This document shows, in pieces, positions 32,601 through 47,600 of a stretch of DNA of 64,000 bases. A program made the translations under genes and the position numbers. Position 1 is the stretch's first letter; the number at the start of each line of letters is the position of its first letter. The notes under the pieces are model-generated. The model had not been told where the DNA came from and did not search any database. It saw only the letters and a list, made by a program, of their open reading frames with translations. This DNA is from Gyrodactylus bullatarudis (lineage: Eukaryota > Platyhelminthes > Monogenea > Gyrodactylidea > Gyrodactylidae): assembly GCA_012064415.1 (NCBI GenBank), contig SSNU01000015.1:1-64000 (forward strand). Direction: 5' to 3'.

Positions 32601-35600
32601 TTGTATGCAGAAAAACCCAAGAAAAGTCAAAAAAAGATTAAATGAGTTGTTGTTTGAATTTCGAGATGAAACGATTGAATTTTTTTCTTCATTTTTACTT
32701 TTAGGTAGTTCCCCGTTCCGATTAGGAAAAATCTATCCTGATTCAACAGAGGTATCGTTGAATGTTTTGTAAATTGTACTGTTAAATCAATGTTTTATTC
32801 TTTCCTAAAATCTCATTGAAAACATATAACACAGGAAAACTATGCATGTTTTTGGAAATTTTAAAATCATCTTGCCCATTAGAACTGATTAGTACTGACT
32901 TTTCTAATAGGTCTATCAATTCAAAGCAATCATTTGGTAATGTGTCATATCACAAATTTCCAATGAATTCTTATTACGCAATCATTTGAGAACCCTGATT
33001 ACATTTCTTGGACATTGATTGTGTTTTCCTATTTTCTTACATGAAAAATAGTGATCTCAACATATACTGGACCACATGGTAAAGTAGGTTTTTCTATGGG
33101 GAAGATTATAGGAAGGACGCAGAAGGATTTTACCTAAGAAAATGTTTAGTAAAATCTAGATCGAGGGCTCACTTTCACGAAATGAAAAAAAAATTTTGAA
33201 TAAATCAATTTTTATGAAACTTATGGCATATTTCAAACCTCGAAGTAGCGCCAAATTCCTAAATATTTTAAACTCCGAGCTAATTTCAAAGTGAGAGAGG
33301 AATTAAAAGCCAAACAAATTATGTATCGTGAATCAGATTTTGAGAATCACCTCAGCATCGTGTGAAATTGAATTTTGATCAAATTCCATCTTTTGATGAA
33401 AAAATCTTTGTAAAAATCATAAATTCCCATCTTCATGTTAACTACCAGTTTTACTTGATACTGATTTGAATTTTTTTCAGCGTTTGATTTTGGCTCGTGC
33501 ATGGTCTTATTTGTTTAAGACGTTTCCTATTTATTTCATTATTTTAATCTTGATAAATCTTCTTTATGAGCTGAGAAATCTTGTAAGGACCTAGATTGGC
33601 CTAGGTTTTTTCCATCAAAGATTCTAAATGAGAAGAAAGTTCATTTTCAATCTTAGAATAGAGCCAGTCGATGTTTTTCTCTTTTTCTTTCAACAGACTT
33701 GCATTAAATGATTTAGCAAAATTACAAGTTGAAATCCCAAAGAGGTATTTTCGAGGTTATTAATGGAAAAATAATTTCTTTGGGATTATTTTTGGAATAA
33801 TGGTTTAATGGGACATGTAGAAAGAAACAAAAGTTTCACGGAATTTCAGTGTATTTTTTTGAATAAATAATCGATATTTTAAATCCTCTGCAATTTTTTA
33901 TATCCGAGTAAATATCGTGATTGCTTCTCCACCAGTATGGCATTCAAGTTTTTAAATCTCTAAAATTTCAAGGACCATTTACTACTCTATCGTTAAAGTT
34001 ATTTCTTCAGTAACTTTTGAGCAAACTTTAGATAATCAACTAGCATCAATTAATTAAAAAGAGAAATTGATGACTTGTGCCTACCAGGAATTCCTGGTTC
34101 ACGGGGTGTATAGTTTGCTTCCAGCTTTCTTGTGAGAATACCAAACCCCTTCACCACAGATAGTGTAGCATCACAAATTATTTTTAATAATCTGTGAAAA
34201 TTTCAGAGTAAACTGCTTGTCATGAAACGATAAAAAACTAATAAATACAGTTTCAAAAGCAATAGGGCCTTGCTCTATTTTTTTCTGAAATTTAATTTGA
34301 AATACAACTTGGAATAAAACTTATTTCCTGACTTCTTCATCATTAGACACTCTTTAGAATTGTCTTTAGTCTATAAATTATTCAGTGAATAAAAACAACT
34401 TTAATCTCTACAACAATGGCGTGATCCCGTTAAGATTGATATTATAGTAAGGATTGGAACTCTATAGTGCTGTGTGTTTGCCAACTTCTATCTCTTTTTA
34501 GGTGTTTATCCTAAATTCTCTGCTTGGTATTCATTGAATATTGTACTTCAAGGACATGAAATGGATTAGTTTCTCCCTATAGTTCTGATAAAATGTATTA
34601 CGTGACATAGTCAATTATTACTATTCCCATTCAGTAATTTGAATTGGAAAAATTATTAATGACATCGGGAAAAAAACACAACGATTGAATGAATCTACTA
34701 AAATTATTGTAATTTATTTTCAAAATTATTTGAATGAATATACTATATTCTATGAACAGATGTTTAACCTACAAATAATTATAATTACGTATAATGAAAT
34801 GTGTAGATGCCAGATTATTCCACAAATAAATATCTCCATTGTGATCCATGCCATATTTTCTTATGCTCGGAATAATCTTGTGATATTAGTAGCTCATCTC
34901 AAAACCAATGTTCTACATCGACTGAAAAAATAGAATCAAACTTTTTTTAAATAAAACGAAAAGCGTCATTCAAAACTGTCTAAAGAAAATTAATTGACAT
35001 TTCCTAAATTTCAGGTTGTAATTCTGAGCTTGATCCACACAGAAAATTGTTTCAAGGTACAAAGCTGAGATTGGTATTACAGTATAGTTCCAGAATACGC
35101 TGATCACGAATATGCAATTTTTTCCAAAAACCCACCTTTAGTTTAGGTATTATTGGCCAAAAATGACTAATTTTTTAGACCTTGAAAACGGCTAACTTTT
35201 TTATTTCAAGAGATGAATTCAAGCTTCGAGTATTTTAATATTATCACACCAATATGATAAATTCGCTTCAGAGATAACTTTTTATGCGTCTGGAATGAGA
35301 TAAATTAAAAACTTTTTTTCACCGATCAAAATTGTAACATTCATGGAAAATAAGAGAAATTTCATTTTTACTAATTGAAAAAACAATTTCAATAGGATTT
35401 ATGTCTTTTTTGCAAATTTTTTCGTAAGAAATAATGTTAAAATTATGAAAATAAAACGTTTTTAATCAAAAAATTTATGACAAATTTCTTAATCCCTCAA
35501 ATGAATCCAAAATTAGTATGGATAAATGTAATCGTACAACAGGTAAATTTCGTACTCACATTGGAATATTGAACTTGTAACAGCTTGCATGTCTTAATTT

Positions 35601-38600
35601 GACCATTTTACTGATTGGCTTCATGGAACTCGAGTTGGTATGATCGAAACTAGCATTTTTGAACAGTTTATTGGTCGGATAGTTTGAGGTTATCTTGAGA
35701 GTGTTTGCTTTTGTATTCTTGAATTCTCCAAACTCATTGGTAAAGGTTTCAGCCCTGGGAATATCGCCAAAAGGATGTGCAGATGTCTTTTGACTTTTCG
35801 CCTGAGATTTTATGTCATAACAGGTGACTGAACGATTATACGTAGGATTACTATGCGGACATTGACTCTTGAGACAGTGGGCCTATGAAAAATAGGTGTC
35901 ATTACAAGGATTACACTAGAACAAACACCCTCCCCCATTGCAGACTGGATAAAATTGAGAAAAAAATTTGTTCTAAAATTCCCAGTTTTCTTTTAACAAC
36001 ACCAACAACATCCTAGAAAAAAAGGCCAAAGAGGGTTGAAACAGAGTAGGAGATCATTTGTATAAAGAAAATGAAAAAGATGAACGTACCAAAAAGTTTT
36101 TACACAGGCAGCAATTCTTGTCTGAGGCCTGGTATTCATCTCCATTATCGTCGATAACTCCACTTTTTGCCAATCTAGAAACAAGAAAAGTTAGTATTTT
36201 CTGGTAAAGTTTACTACATGTTAAAGAATTTTTATATGACTTGCATATTTTCAGCTCAGGAGATTCAGGTTCAATCCAGGACTATCTCTCAAACTCTTTT
36301 TAACTTGTGTAGACGATTGAAAATATTTTTTATAATTCTATATCAATTAGTTGTTTTAGATAGTTTTGAATGACGCTTTTCGTTTTAAGATGTGTTCTTA
36401 TCTACGAACCTGAAAAAATCATTTTATTCAATCGTTTTATACAATTGTTGGATATGATGTTACTTTAAAGACTATTCGGAGATAAAGACACAAGAATTTC
36501 TTAACCCTTCTATAGCCATTGTATCATAAGGGGAACATTGTATTCGAAATGTATTTTTGACCCAAAGAATTGGATATTTTTGACTTATCCAAAATTTCTT
36601 TATTGATCTTTAAAATAATGAAAAAAATCAATGATTTTTTCAATTGAGAAAAGATCAAAATTCAACTTCAAAAGTAAAAAATATTAAAATCTGATTTTTC
36701 AAATTCGAATGTATTTGAATGAATTTTAAAAATTTATTTATCTCAATAATCAAGAATAGAAAAAAATCAATTATATAATAAAGCTTTTCTTCTTTAACCC
36801 AATTTTTTTCTCATTACACAAATTGGTAACCTGACCAAAATTATTACGTAGATTCGGAATCTGAAAGCCGACTCATCATTTAAAAGACAAAATAGAGGTT
36901 AAAATTGCTATTTTTGGCTCTAAAACAGCTTTTAAACTGATAGATATCGAGTATATTTGAAATCTTCTTGTGGGATATTTATGCGTAAGCACCTAGAACG
37001 AAATATTTCTAGTTAAACTTTGAAATCTACAGCTATTGTTTTACGATAGAAAGTTTTTTTTTCCTAAGGCCTCAGCAAATTGGTTTTCATTGAGTAACTT
37101 TGGTTAGCATTAGTACAAAGCTATCTTTATGAGTTATGTACATATTTTTGTAGCTTAAATCAGTTCAAATTATCGCTCAAGAAAGAGTTGTTGTGTTCCA
37201 CTGGTGGAAAAATGGGACATGAAGGGTGAAAATAGTTGATTATTCAAGTTTTAGCCAGCCTGATTATTCCCCAGAATAAACAAACTCTATTCAAGCTTAT
37301 TTCACAAGAATGAAATTTATATTCTGGAAGAATCTGAGTCCTACGACTGGTTTCGTCATTCAATTCAAATTATTATTTTCACAGCGGACACGTTTCCCGG
37401 GTACCAAATCCGTCACACCTCGAAAACCACCAAGCTACTGAACGATCGAAATAAGGACCGAGTACACTGGCTCATAGAAGAAACGTCGTCTACGAGTTCA
37501 AGTGCTCCTGTGGCCTATCCTACATCGGAATGACGACGCGAATCATTGGCGTAAGGGGCAAAGAACACCTAACAGCGAACAATAAGACCTCTTCAATACA
37601 AGAACACCTGAGGGAAACAAACCATCCAGCAGGCCTTGAGAACTTCAAAATCAGATATATGGCGGACCCGAAATTCACTAAAGACAAATCAAAAACGATC
37701 CTGGAAATGGCTGAGGCCAAACTTGTCAACGAAGAGAAACCAGCGCTCTGTGCTCAAAAACTCCTGGGGAGACAACTAGGATTCACTGGCACAAATTACC
37801 ACAAAGCCCATAATATCATCAAGAAGGTCTCAAAACTGACTGCAAACTCAGACACAAAAATCCCTTCAGGTTTATCCTTGGCTCATAAAACACCTACCTC
37901 AACATTAGTTGATAAATCTCTCTCCAAGAATAAACCCGGTTCCTCCACCCATCCTGACGACAAAACATTGAACGATTCCACATTGAGACCCCTAATAGCC
38001 TCAACGCAACGCCCAGTTGATGATCAATTGACGACCATTCCCACAACACCAGAATCCCACTCAAAACCTCCCCGAGTGGGTGTTGATCAGACTTTCACAC
38101 CCTTGCTCTGCTCGACTCAATTCACAGCCCAAAGCGATATGATCAAGGTCCCACCCAACAACTCCACCAAAATCCAACACTCAACTCCAATCCCAGACAT
38201 GGCAACCTCGATGGCAACAGAAACTCAAACCTCAACATTAGTTGATAACCTACCCTCCACAGGCTGCCACGTCACACAAGCCCCTCCCCCAGCAACATCC
38301 AATGATCGAAAAAGATTCTTTTCTCAACCGGAAATGCAAGCCTCTACTCCCACTCGAAAACGAAACGCATCGACATCACCCCAACAACCCAAAGCGAGGA
38401 GAAAACGGGGGACGAAGGCAGCAACGGGTACCCAGCAAATTCACAAATTCTTCACAGCAAAAAAACAGTGAAGCCGATCCCATTGGTCAACAACACGAAC
38501 AGAATCCCCATTGGTCCGAAACAAATGAATAATTGCTATTGGTCAAGACAGCCCTTTCATGTTCTTGTAATATATATGTTGCAATCAATTTATAGAACTC

Positions 38601-41600
38601 GATAATTATATATAATCTTCGCCGATTATGTATAATAATCAAGCCTCTGATCATTATATATAATTCTTATCTTGAATGAAGAAAAACTCTGACGATTATA
38701 TATAACTCTCGTCTGATAAGTCTGGGGTAGTAACAAATATGCCTATCATACACAGAGTCATGAAAAATTCAAAATTAAGGTAATTGGGAGAGATAAATTG
38801 ATTTTTTATGTTTTTTTTCCAGATCTGAAAAATTCCTTATATATTATGAGATTGGAAAAAATAAAAATTCCAAACCTGTATATGTTTCCTTTTAACTTTT
38901 TAGCGAATGGATTAAACTTTAAATTTGTGTCGATCGATATGACATTGTGTGGATTTTCTAAATTGATGCTTAATAAAATAATTGCTCAAATTTTTTAAAG
39001 ATTTCTGTGGAAATTTTGGTATTTCTGGACAAAGAAGATAAGATTATTCAAAATTTTAGAGAGCTTGCCAGACTGATTTTTTTAAATAAAGAAAAACAGT
39101 ATGAATTCTCGAATTTTTCATCAAGAAATTGAATTTGATCAAGATTTTTCCGGAATCTAGATCGTTAGCTCAACACTCAAGAAATATAAAATAGCTTTAG
39201 AAAGAGAACATGTTACAGACATTGTCAAACCATAGTATTAGGAGATGTGCGAGTACTTGGTTAGTGTACAATATTGAGTATAAAGAGTATAAAAGATAGG
39301 CACTATTCTATTTAAAAAGAATGAATCGGAGCTTATACCTGTAGTTCTTCATAATAAGAATAGGTACACCATACCTCATTTGTCTTTTGGGTTAACATGT
39401 ATGTAGAACCCCTGACTTTTTATCAGACGAGAGTTATATATAATCGTCAGAGTTTCTCTTCATTCAAGATAAGAATTATATATAATGATCAGAGGCTTGA
39501 TTATTATACATAATCGGCGAAGATTATATATAACTATCGAGTTCTATAAAATGATTGCAACATATATATATAACTGCTCAAGTCGGTGTAAGGTCTGAAG
39601 AGAGCCGACGAAAATAAAAGCTTTTATTCACCTAACCTCTTTCGTCGTTCTAACTACCAGCATGACCATTAGTCAGCGCCCCCAGAATATTTTCGAGGAA
39701 ATAAGGCAATTAATGTCTCAAAATTATTATTTTGTTGGCCGTGTTCTTACTTTTTGATGATCCTGGTGAAATGGTCCTTCATCAGGTAAAACTCGTAGGA
39801 CAATTTTTCCAGACGGAGCTCTGTAAACTGATTTGATCGTCTCTCCAGGTTGAGAGTCTTTGTCAATTGAACCAATTGGCTCTTGAGAAAGAGTAAATCC
39901 TTTTCTGAAATTGTCACGGTCTCTTCATGCTCCAATGTGTTTGGTTGGCCGTGATTTCTGGAAAATTAATTTCATCGTCAATGCATATATTGTATTTTCG
40001 AAAATAAACCCCAAAATTTTTTTCAAAGGTTCTACTTTTATTCTGAGATTGAACCTTGAGATGAAAATTTTTATTGATTATGTAAGAGGAATCAAACGTT
40101 ATAGAAATTACAGTGTTTTTAGACAATTAACCTACTAGCAAAGTGTGGTCACTGGTAATTACTATATTCATATGAACTCTAACTTGATGAGATTGTCTTC
40201 TCACACCTAGATGTTAGAAATTCGGACGAGTCCTAATAAGGACGAAACGCGTCTACATCTGCCACCGTGAGTTGAATATTATTTGACTCTCTTATGGAAT
40301 TGACACTTGCTTATCCGAATTTCTAACATCTAGGTGTGAGAGGACAATCTCCATCAAGTTAGAGTTCATATGGATATAGTAATTACCAGTGACCACACTT
40401 TGCTAGTAGGTTAATTGTCTAAAAATCAAACGTTATCTTTTTCAGGTTCACAGAGGAACTAGCTATCTCTAATTAATTTCTAAAAGGACCAGGAATTTCA
40501 ACCTCCGATCATCTCAAAGACCATATTTGTTTACATAAGCTCTCATATTGATCGAAAATAGCTTACATTGTTAAGTAATATTGCTTTTTCTATACCTTTT
40601 GCAGTTCGTTAAGGTAGATAGGAATTCGTGAAACTCAGTGAGAAACTCGTGAAATTCATTAAGGAATAGTATTTTTAAATGTCATTATTGAAGGAAGATA
40701 TGAAATTCAATAGGGAAGTTGTAAGAAACGATATGGAAGTAATGCATTTCATAAAATCGTCAGCTTTATATTTATGATTTCTATTACTACAGTCTGAGAT
40801 TGTTATTTTCACTTGTGTAGGAAATTCATAAATTTCAGCTTTTTTCTTTATCTTCTTTTCGCAATAATTAAGGATAATAATATTTCACATGGTTTGTGAA
40901 TTGTGTCATTTTATCTAGAGTTTATTTGGCTTCCTCTGCGATCTCCTGGAGTCTTCTCATTCAATATTAAGCAACAGGAATACCGTCTTGTCTTCTTAGG
41001 TAGTCAATGTTTTCTCCATTGTTCAACGTTCGATGTGATCAATTAAGCTTTGTAGAAATTGTGGCGTTTTTTGACATTAATCATTGATATCAACAATCAT
41101 TCTTCTTCGAGGGAAACTCTCTCTGGGATTGCGGATTCATTTGTAAGCGGTTGAATATGGCACTCCTATGTGATTAATAAATTGAGACCAGTATTGACAC
41201 AAAACCACACTAAACTCATCTATCCAATAGCTTACCAATCAGAAACTTAATTCCTTAATATTCCTTAATGAATTGCATTACTTCCATATCGTTTCTTACA
41301 ACTTCCCTATTGAATTTCATATCTTCCTTCAATAATGACATTTAAAAATACTATTCCTTAATGAATTTCACGAGTTTCTCACTGAGTTTCACGAATTCCT
41401 TATCGAATTTCATATCTTCCTTAACGAACTGCAAAAGGTATAGAAAAAATAGGAACAATGAGCTGCTTACAATTAAATCTTCTCAGACTGTAAAACATTG
41501 ATTTAATATATATTTATGTGTTTCAATTTACCAGTACAGAATTATAAATGACAATATTATCTATATAAAAGGATTTTAATAAAAATTTTTAAAATATCAC

Positions 41601-44600
41601 AATCCTTGTCAAAAACGTGTAGTAAAAAATGTAATAAACTCTTAATGGTAAAAAAAGGTATGTATGAAAAGTAAGAAACAAGTCCTTTGAATAAAATAAA
41701 ATCCCTTTGTTTGAGATAATTCCCATTTTCACTAGGAATTTCCGTCCATTTCCGCTGATTTCCCATATTCACGGTAACAGAAGAAATACTTTGTGAGTTT
41801 TGGGAAATTATTCTCTTCAACATGTAACAATTAGCCTTTCTACAGTGTAGAGTAGCTGAGAATTTTCATCTTGTTACAAAAAACAGTTAATTTACTGTAT
41901 TGTATCGAAAAATATCTTCTTCCTTTTGCTTGTTAGGGATGGATGTCATTGTTATCATAGCTAGTGGACACAAAGTTTAATTTAGGAGACTAGCTATTTT
42001 TGATCGGTGCATCTCACGATACTAAAAAATTGATTTTATAGCAGAATAAACGTTCTAAATATCATTAGTAATTCATTACTCATTAGTTGTGAGGTTAAAT
42101 TATTTTTGTCAGTACTCTTTTTAAAAAATTCACTGTTATTAAAGGCAAAGTAATAAAAGGAAGTTTTACAAGATGCATTTTTTGTTTGTTGATTCCAAAA
42201 GTGAAGATATCTTCGTATAACAGGATTTATCCTTTTCAGAATAGAGTGATACACGAGAAACCTGATATTAACATTAGAAATTAATTCTAGCTAATTTGGA
42301 AATATTTTTGCTGCTGATAAATCTTATCAATACAAATTCGCTAATTAATTTATAAACTTTTCTTATTGAAACAAATTTTAAAAATGCTCTTTAAACAAAA
42401 TAAGGAAATTTTATTCAAGTATCACGAAAATCAAAACCCGCGAAAAAGATTTCAATGTTAGTACTAAAATCATAATACAAAATTAGATACTCTTATCAAA
42501 TGTTTCATTCCACAAAAAATCTCAGTTTGTAAAATTCTAAAACTCATTTTTAGGTTATCTTGAGTAATACACGAAAATTGGCAGTTATTAGTTTTGCCTA
42601 AATAAATTTTTAAGCTTTGATAAAATTCTTCCAATCTCATGTATGTTGATATTGACTTTGTTGGTTCATTGAAACTCACAGATTCCTAGTTGAGTCTGTT
42701 TCCTGTGGCACATGTTCATCAGGTACGTCCTCTTCTTCTTCTTCCTAGAGAAAATGGCAAGAATTGTTTTTAAAAAATATATATCCGATTGATGGAACAT
42801 ACAGCTCAAATAATTTTAATCACTCAATAATACTGATTTCAACAAAATCTTTCAGCTAAATGCTGGAAAGTATTGGGAATATAGCGTTATATTTGACATT
42901 TTGACATAAATTCTAATCTTTATCATGATTTTGATTCAAGTAGTTCTTCAGGGAACTGTTCGGCATAGATTGACTATAACGTTGTTCGCTTGTTACCTGA
43001 GTTGGTTTTTGAGAAATACTAGACCCTTCTTCTTTTACAGATAGACCAAGCTAGAAGAAAACATAGTCAGGTAGCAAGCGAACAACAATCTAATCTTTAT
43101 ATCATTTCTGAGCGTTGAGCTGAAAAACCAGAATTAGACAAGGAGGCTGAGAATTTTCATTAAACTCTCAAAAAAACTCATCATATTTGACTGATCTTTG
43201 CCCATCAAAATTTCATTGATTTCCAAACAGTGAAAATGTTCGAGAAATCAAAGTTCGACGATAATGAAATCATTTCTCAGATTGAGTTTAGCCTAATTGG
43301 TGTTCTTGTGTGATTGTGATCCCAAGAAAAATCTTTTGATCACCTCATGTTTGAAGAATAGGAATTTGGCGCCTTATTTTTCTTCAAATGGTGAAAATAC
43401 TAAATTCGAATTCATGATGAAAAAAAGTAGGATCATCGATTCCCATATACTGCTTTATACACAGTTATATTATTGAAAAAGGAAATGAATGTAGAAATAT
43501 ATTGTCTATTGTCTTAACATGATCGCAGTAATAATAGTTACTCTAACTATAAGAAGAAACATTACAACTATTTTTAATAAAGAGTGCAATAAAAAGTTAT
43601 ATCATCTTGATATCCAATGTAATAACAATGTAATATAATTGGGTAATGATAGAGATCTCTCTTCGTTCATGTATGCTTGTGATAAAGCTAGATTAAGTCA
43701 GTTTTATGTGTAACATGTACAGACTAATTAGGCATATCTAATCTTGAACATGTTAGAGAAAAAAATCCTCTTTTTATTAGCACCAATTTTCACTATTTCA
43801 GTCATTTTGGATGAGGAATCTTTATTCAAAATTTTATTAAAACAAAATAAGAATTTCCCACAGAGCTTCTCCAAGATTACTATTTTTTATACAAGACTCA
43901 TTGAAAGATATTTAGGTGAGTATATATTAAGAATTGAGCGGCAATTTGAATGTCAGTAAAATATTTCCGACACATTCCTAGAATTCATATTAAAAATTGT
44001 AAACAAGATTCTGGGAGCTTGTTCATCAAGTCGAAATGTAATAAGATTTTGAAAATTTCAAAAACTTAAGTGTATAAATTTAGAATTTGTGTCTTATTGA
44101 ATTTTATGTCTGTTTTCGGTCTAAAAAGTTATTATAGCTAGCATTAAAATTTTGAAAGATTGGAAATAATCTGTCAAAAACCTCACACCTCAAAAAACTT
44201 TAATTTTTTTGAACTTTGAGTTGAAAATTTTTGTTGATTTTAAAGTGAGAGAGGGATCAAGAATTAATTTTAGGAGCACGATAAGACAAAGAATTCAATC
44301 ATGCTGAATCTTATTTTGAGAACCAACCCATCATTGTGCTAAAAATTAATTTTCATTTTTTGATCAATTTCCCTACTTTAATACCCATATATATTTTGAT
44401 GATCCAAAATCCCAGAAAAATAACAGATTTTTCTAAAGTTTTATGGTGATGATCGGTTTTCTTGTCAAATCTTGATCCTAAAAATCAACTTTTGATCCCT
44501 CTCTCACTTTAAAATCAACAAAAATTTTCAACTCAAAGTTCAAAAAATTGAAGTTTGGCGCTAACTCGCTAACTCAAAAAATTTATTCTTCAAATCGTGT

Positions 44601-47600
44601 AAATGGGTCTCATGATTCAGATTCCAAAAAATCTTGATCAAACTCGAATTCTGAACTCAAAAATAAACAATTCCCATCTTCATCTAAATATCAATAGCTT
44701 TATATTTATGATTTCTATTACTACAGTCTGAGATTGTTATTTTCACTTGTGTAGGAAATTCATAAATTTCAGCTTTTTTCTTGGATGTTAATTTAAGAAG
44801 AGATGAGAAAATTCGACCCAATTGTAAAATCAATCAAGATTTGAATTCCACTTACAATAAGAAAGTTTTCATCAGCATAAATGGGTTTCTTGTCAAAGGA
44901 TTCCGGCTGTTCGTTGTCTATCGTGGAAATTTTATGTGAGTTCATTTCATCAGTATCTGGAAATGGGCAGGTCTCTAGTTCATTTTCCAATTCATCTTCC
45001 CTATCAATCATGTCTAAGAGAGAAAAAATGAGATTATAATAATTACTCTCTAATAAGACCAACTGGGCATGACTGACAATTCTGGGATTGGATAAATTCT
45101 ATTACTTTGATAAATTATTCTATTCTTTGGAGATTTCTAATGAATTAACTTGATTAATTAAAAAGAAACTCGAGCTTTGCTAGGAATACGTATCTTTATC
45201 TTTATTTTATGATAGTTTATGAATGATTAGGTTCCCATTCGAAAAGTATGAGCCTATTCAAAATTCGATAGAAAGACTTTATTTTATTTCAACCCCTTTG
45301 AAACATTTAATGCTCTCAGAATAATGGCAGAGCAAAAATAATAGTAAACTCTTTCAACTAGAGAATTTGTAATTTTCTTTTTCAGAGTCCAATGATTCAA
45401 AATTCATTGAAAACGTGAGCAAATCATGAAAAAGTACATCTTATTCTATGCGTATCCCTTACATTTTTTAATCGCTAAAGATTCTGTTGATTAATTCAAA
45501 TACACGAGACGAGTCAACTAGGTTTTATTCCTATATAATAAAATAATTCAGATTTACATTGTATTTGATATTTTTTTCTTGGGTAGAATCGATCCAAGAA
45601 TTCGTGGAAAGTATGAAGGAAATTTTGATTAATGAATCTGTCACCATTGCGCTGAACACAAGGTATCCTGTTGTCCAAATTTCTTATAAAATATTAATTA
45701 AGTCTGGAGATATTATATGTCATATAGATCGAAATTCAAAATTTCTTACTAGTTTAAGTAAATTTTTTGCCTGCCAAATTTATAGAAAACCTGAAAACTC
45801 TGAATACTCAGGAACATGACCACTTTCTAAGATACCAATAGTTTAGTAAATTAATGAAAAAAACCCAAAATAATTTTGAATCTTGTTGACAATGATTTTG
45901 ATTTCGTGAATGCACAAAATTAGAAACAATGAGCTCAAATTTTCTTCTTCTAAGGACATCCAATTTTTAGCTAAACGAATACATCATAAACACATAAAAT
46001 TACCTGGATTTCATGGACTCAAACTAGGATTAACCCTTAAAGTCCCAGAGAATTTTTTTTCATGACTCGTATGGTTTGTGAATACGCTGATTACGAATCT
46101 AAAGTTGTTTTAACGCAATAATTTTTGGTTAAAAAGTTATCGATCAAAATATGAATCATTTTTTGATCCAAAAACAGGTTATCTTTGTAGCTTTTGCAGA
46201 TAGAGTTCAGGCAATTGCATATTTGAATTCTAGAGGTATGATTCCCCGATAAAAGTTATCTTACTTTTTATCTATGAGCCTGGGAAGTAGGTTTTCAAAA
46301 AAAACGTTAAAAAAAATCAACTTTCTTTAAATTAGTATAACGCGAGTATGATGAATGATAGAGTCAAGATTTTTGCGTATTCCAGGAGATTAATAAATTT
46401 CCTATCGAATGGGTGGTAAACGAAGTATTTTCTGAGGCTTGAATGAATATTAACGAGTTAGAACTATCACTGTGAAAAATTTTAAGGGTTAATTGGAAAA
46501 TAACCAATCTCATGTTCCAGAGTCTCTTTCAGACGTTTCGATATTGAGATTGTCAAGTACCTTTTTCAGTTGGATCAGACATTTGTGATTTAAACTCACT
46601 TTAAATTTATATATATACCTTAGTTGGCTATATTCCAATTAAATAAACTTTTACAGATATTTTTAATCTTGATCAGAGGGTCCAGTAGAGGAACGCTCTT
46701 CTTCGAAAATCTAGCGAAATTCAACAATCAACTTAACATTTGGTAATAAACATGAGGATTTTATTTATGCTAAAATATTTGCTTGAAATACTTGAATCGG
46801 AGGAGTCGGAATTTTTTTGAAAGCTAATTTCAAAATTTAAACGGGCAGAGATTTGAGCTTTGTACGTAATAATCAGGGAGCCGTTCGGCATAGATTGGCT
46901 ATAACGTTGTTCCCTTGCTACCTGACTATGTTGTCTTCTGGTGTTAAAATCCATTTTTTGTTAGAAATACTACACCTTTCCTTTTCTCTTTCTACAAATA
47001 GACCAATACAAGCCAGAAGAAAATATAGCCAGGTAGCAAGCGAACAACAATTCTATTCTTTGAATTTCAAAAATGACCTAAATTTCTACTTTTTCAACGT
47101 TTAAGCTCAAAATATTTATCAATTTCAAAGATTGAGAGTGACTAAATGCGAGTATTTGGGATCATCAGTAGAGATAGAATTCGAATTGGCCTAAAGAACT
47201 ACAGAGAAATTCGTCATCATCTTGGGAAATTGAACGAGTTTATTGATTTGTAAAAAAATTTAAAAGTTTGACTTTATCTTTGAAACAGTTTGTTTCTTTC
47301 AACATTTATGGCCAAATTCTAATTCTTCCCCTAATCCTGATCCTAACAATCAGTATCTTCTTACTTTAAATCTTTGAAATCGATAAAAAAATGGTATTCA
47401 AAAATATTTCAACAATACTAAATTCTCATCTTCATGTCAACTATAGCCTTACATTAAGGAATGTGGTCATACATTTGGTCATGGACACTTGTAAAAAGTT
47501 ACAAAGTACATTGTAATACAATGATACAGTGTGAGTGGGAAACAAGATACTACCTCTCTCTTTTCCTTGATTATCTTGGTGAAGTTGGGAAAAAAAGAAA

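Noticed and set aside
39575..39660. A second hammerhead candidate: CTGAAGAG, CGACGAAA, then a strong AATAAAAG/CTTTTATT stem and a possible stem I (AGGT/ACCT)
   Set aside because: Stem II would have a single base pair, and the same bases pair better as a plain hairpin (CGACGAAA with TTTCGTCG). More likely the end of a retroelement with an AATAAA signal.
47548..47570. A possible micro-exon (NQGKER) between exons 3 and 4 of the ten-exon gene
   Set aside because: The phase allows it, but exons 3 and 4 already join in phase, and a 21-nt match with AG/GT borders is easily random.
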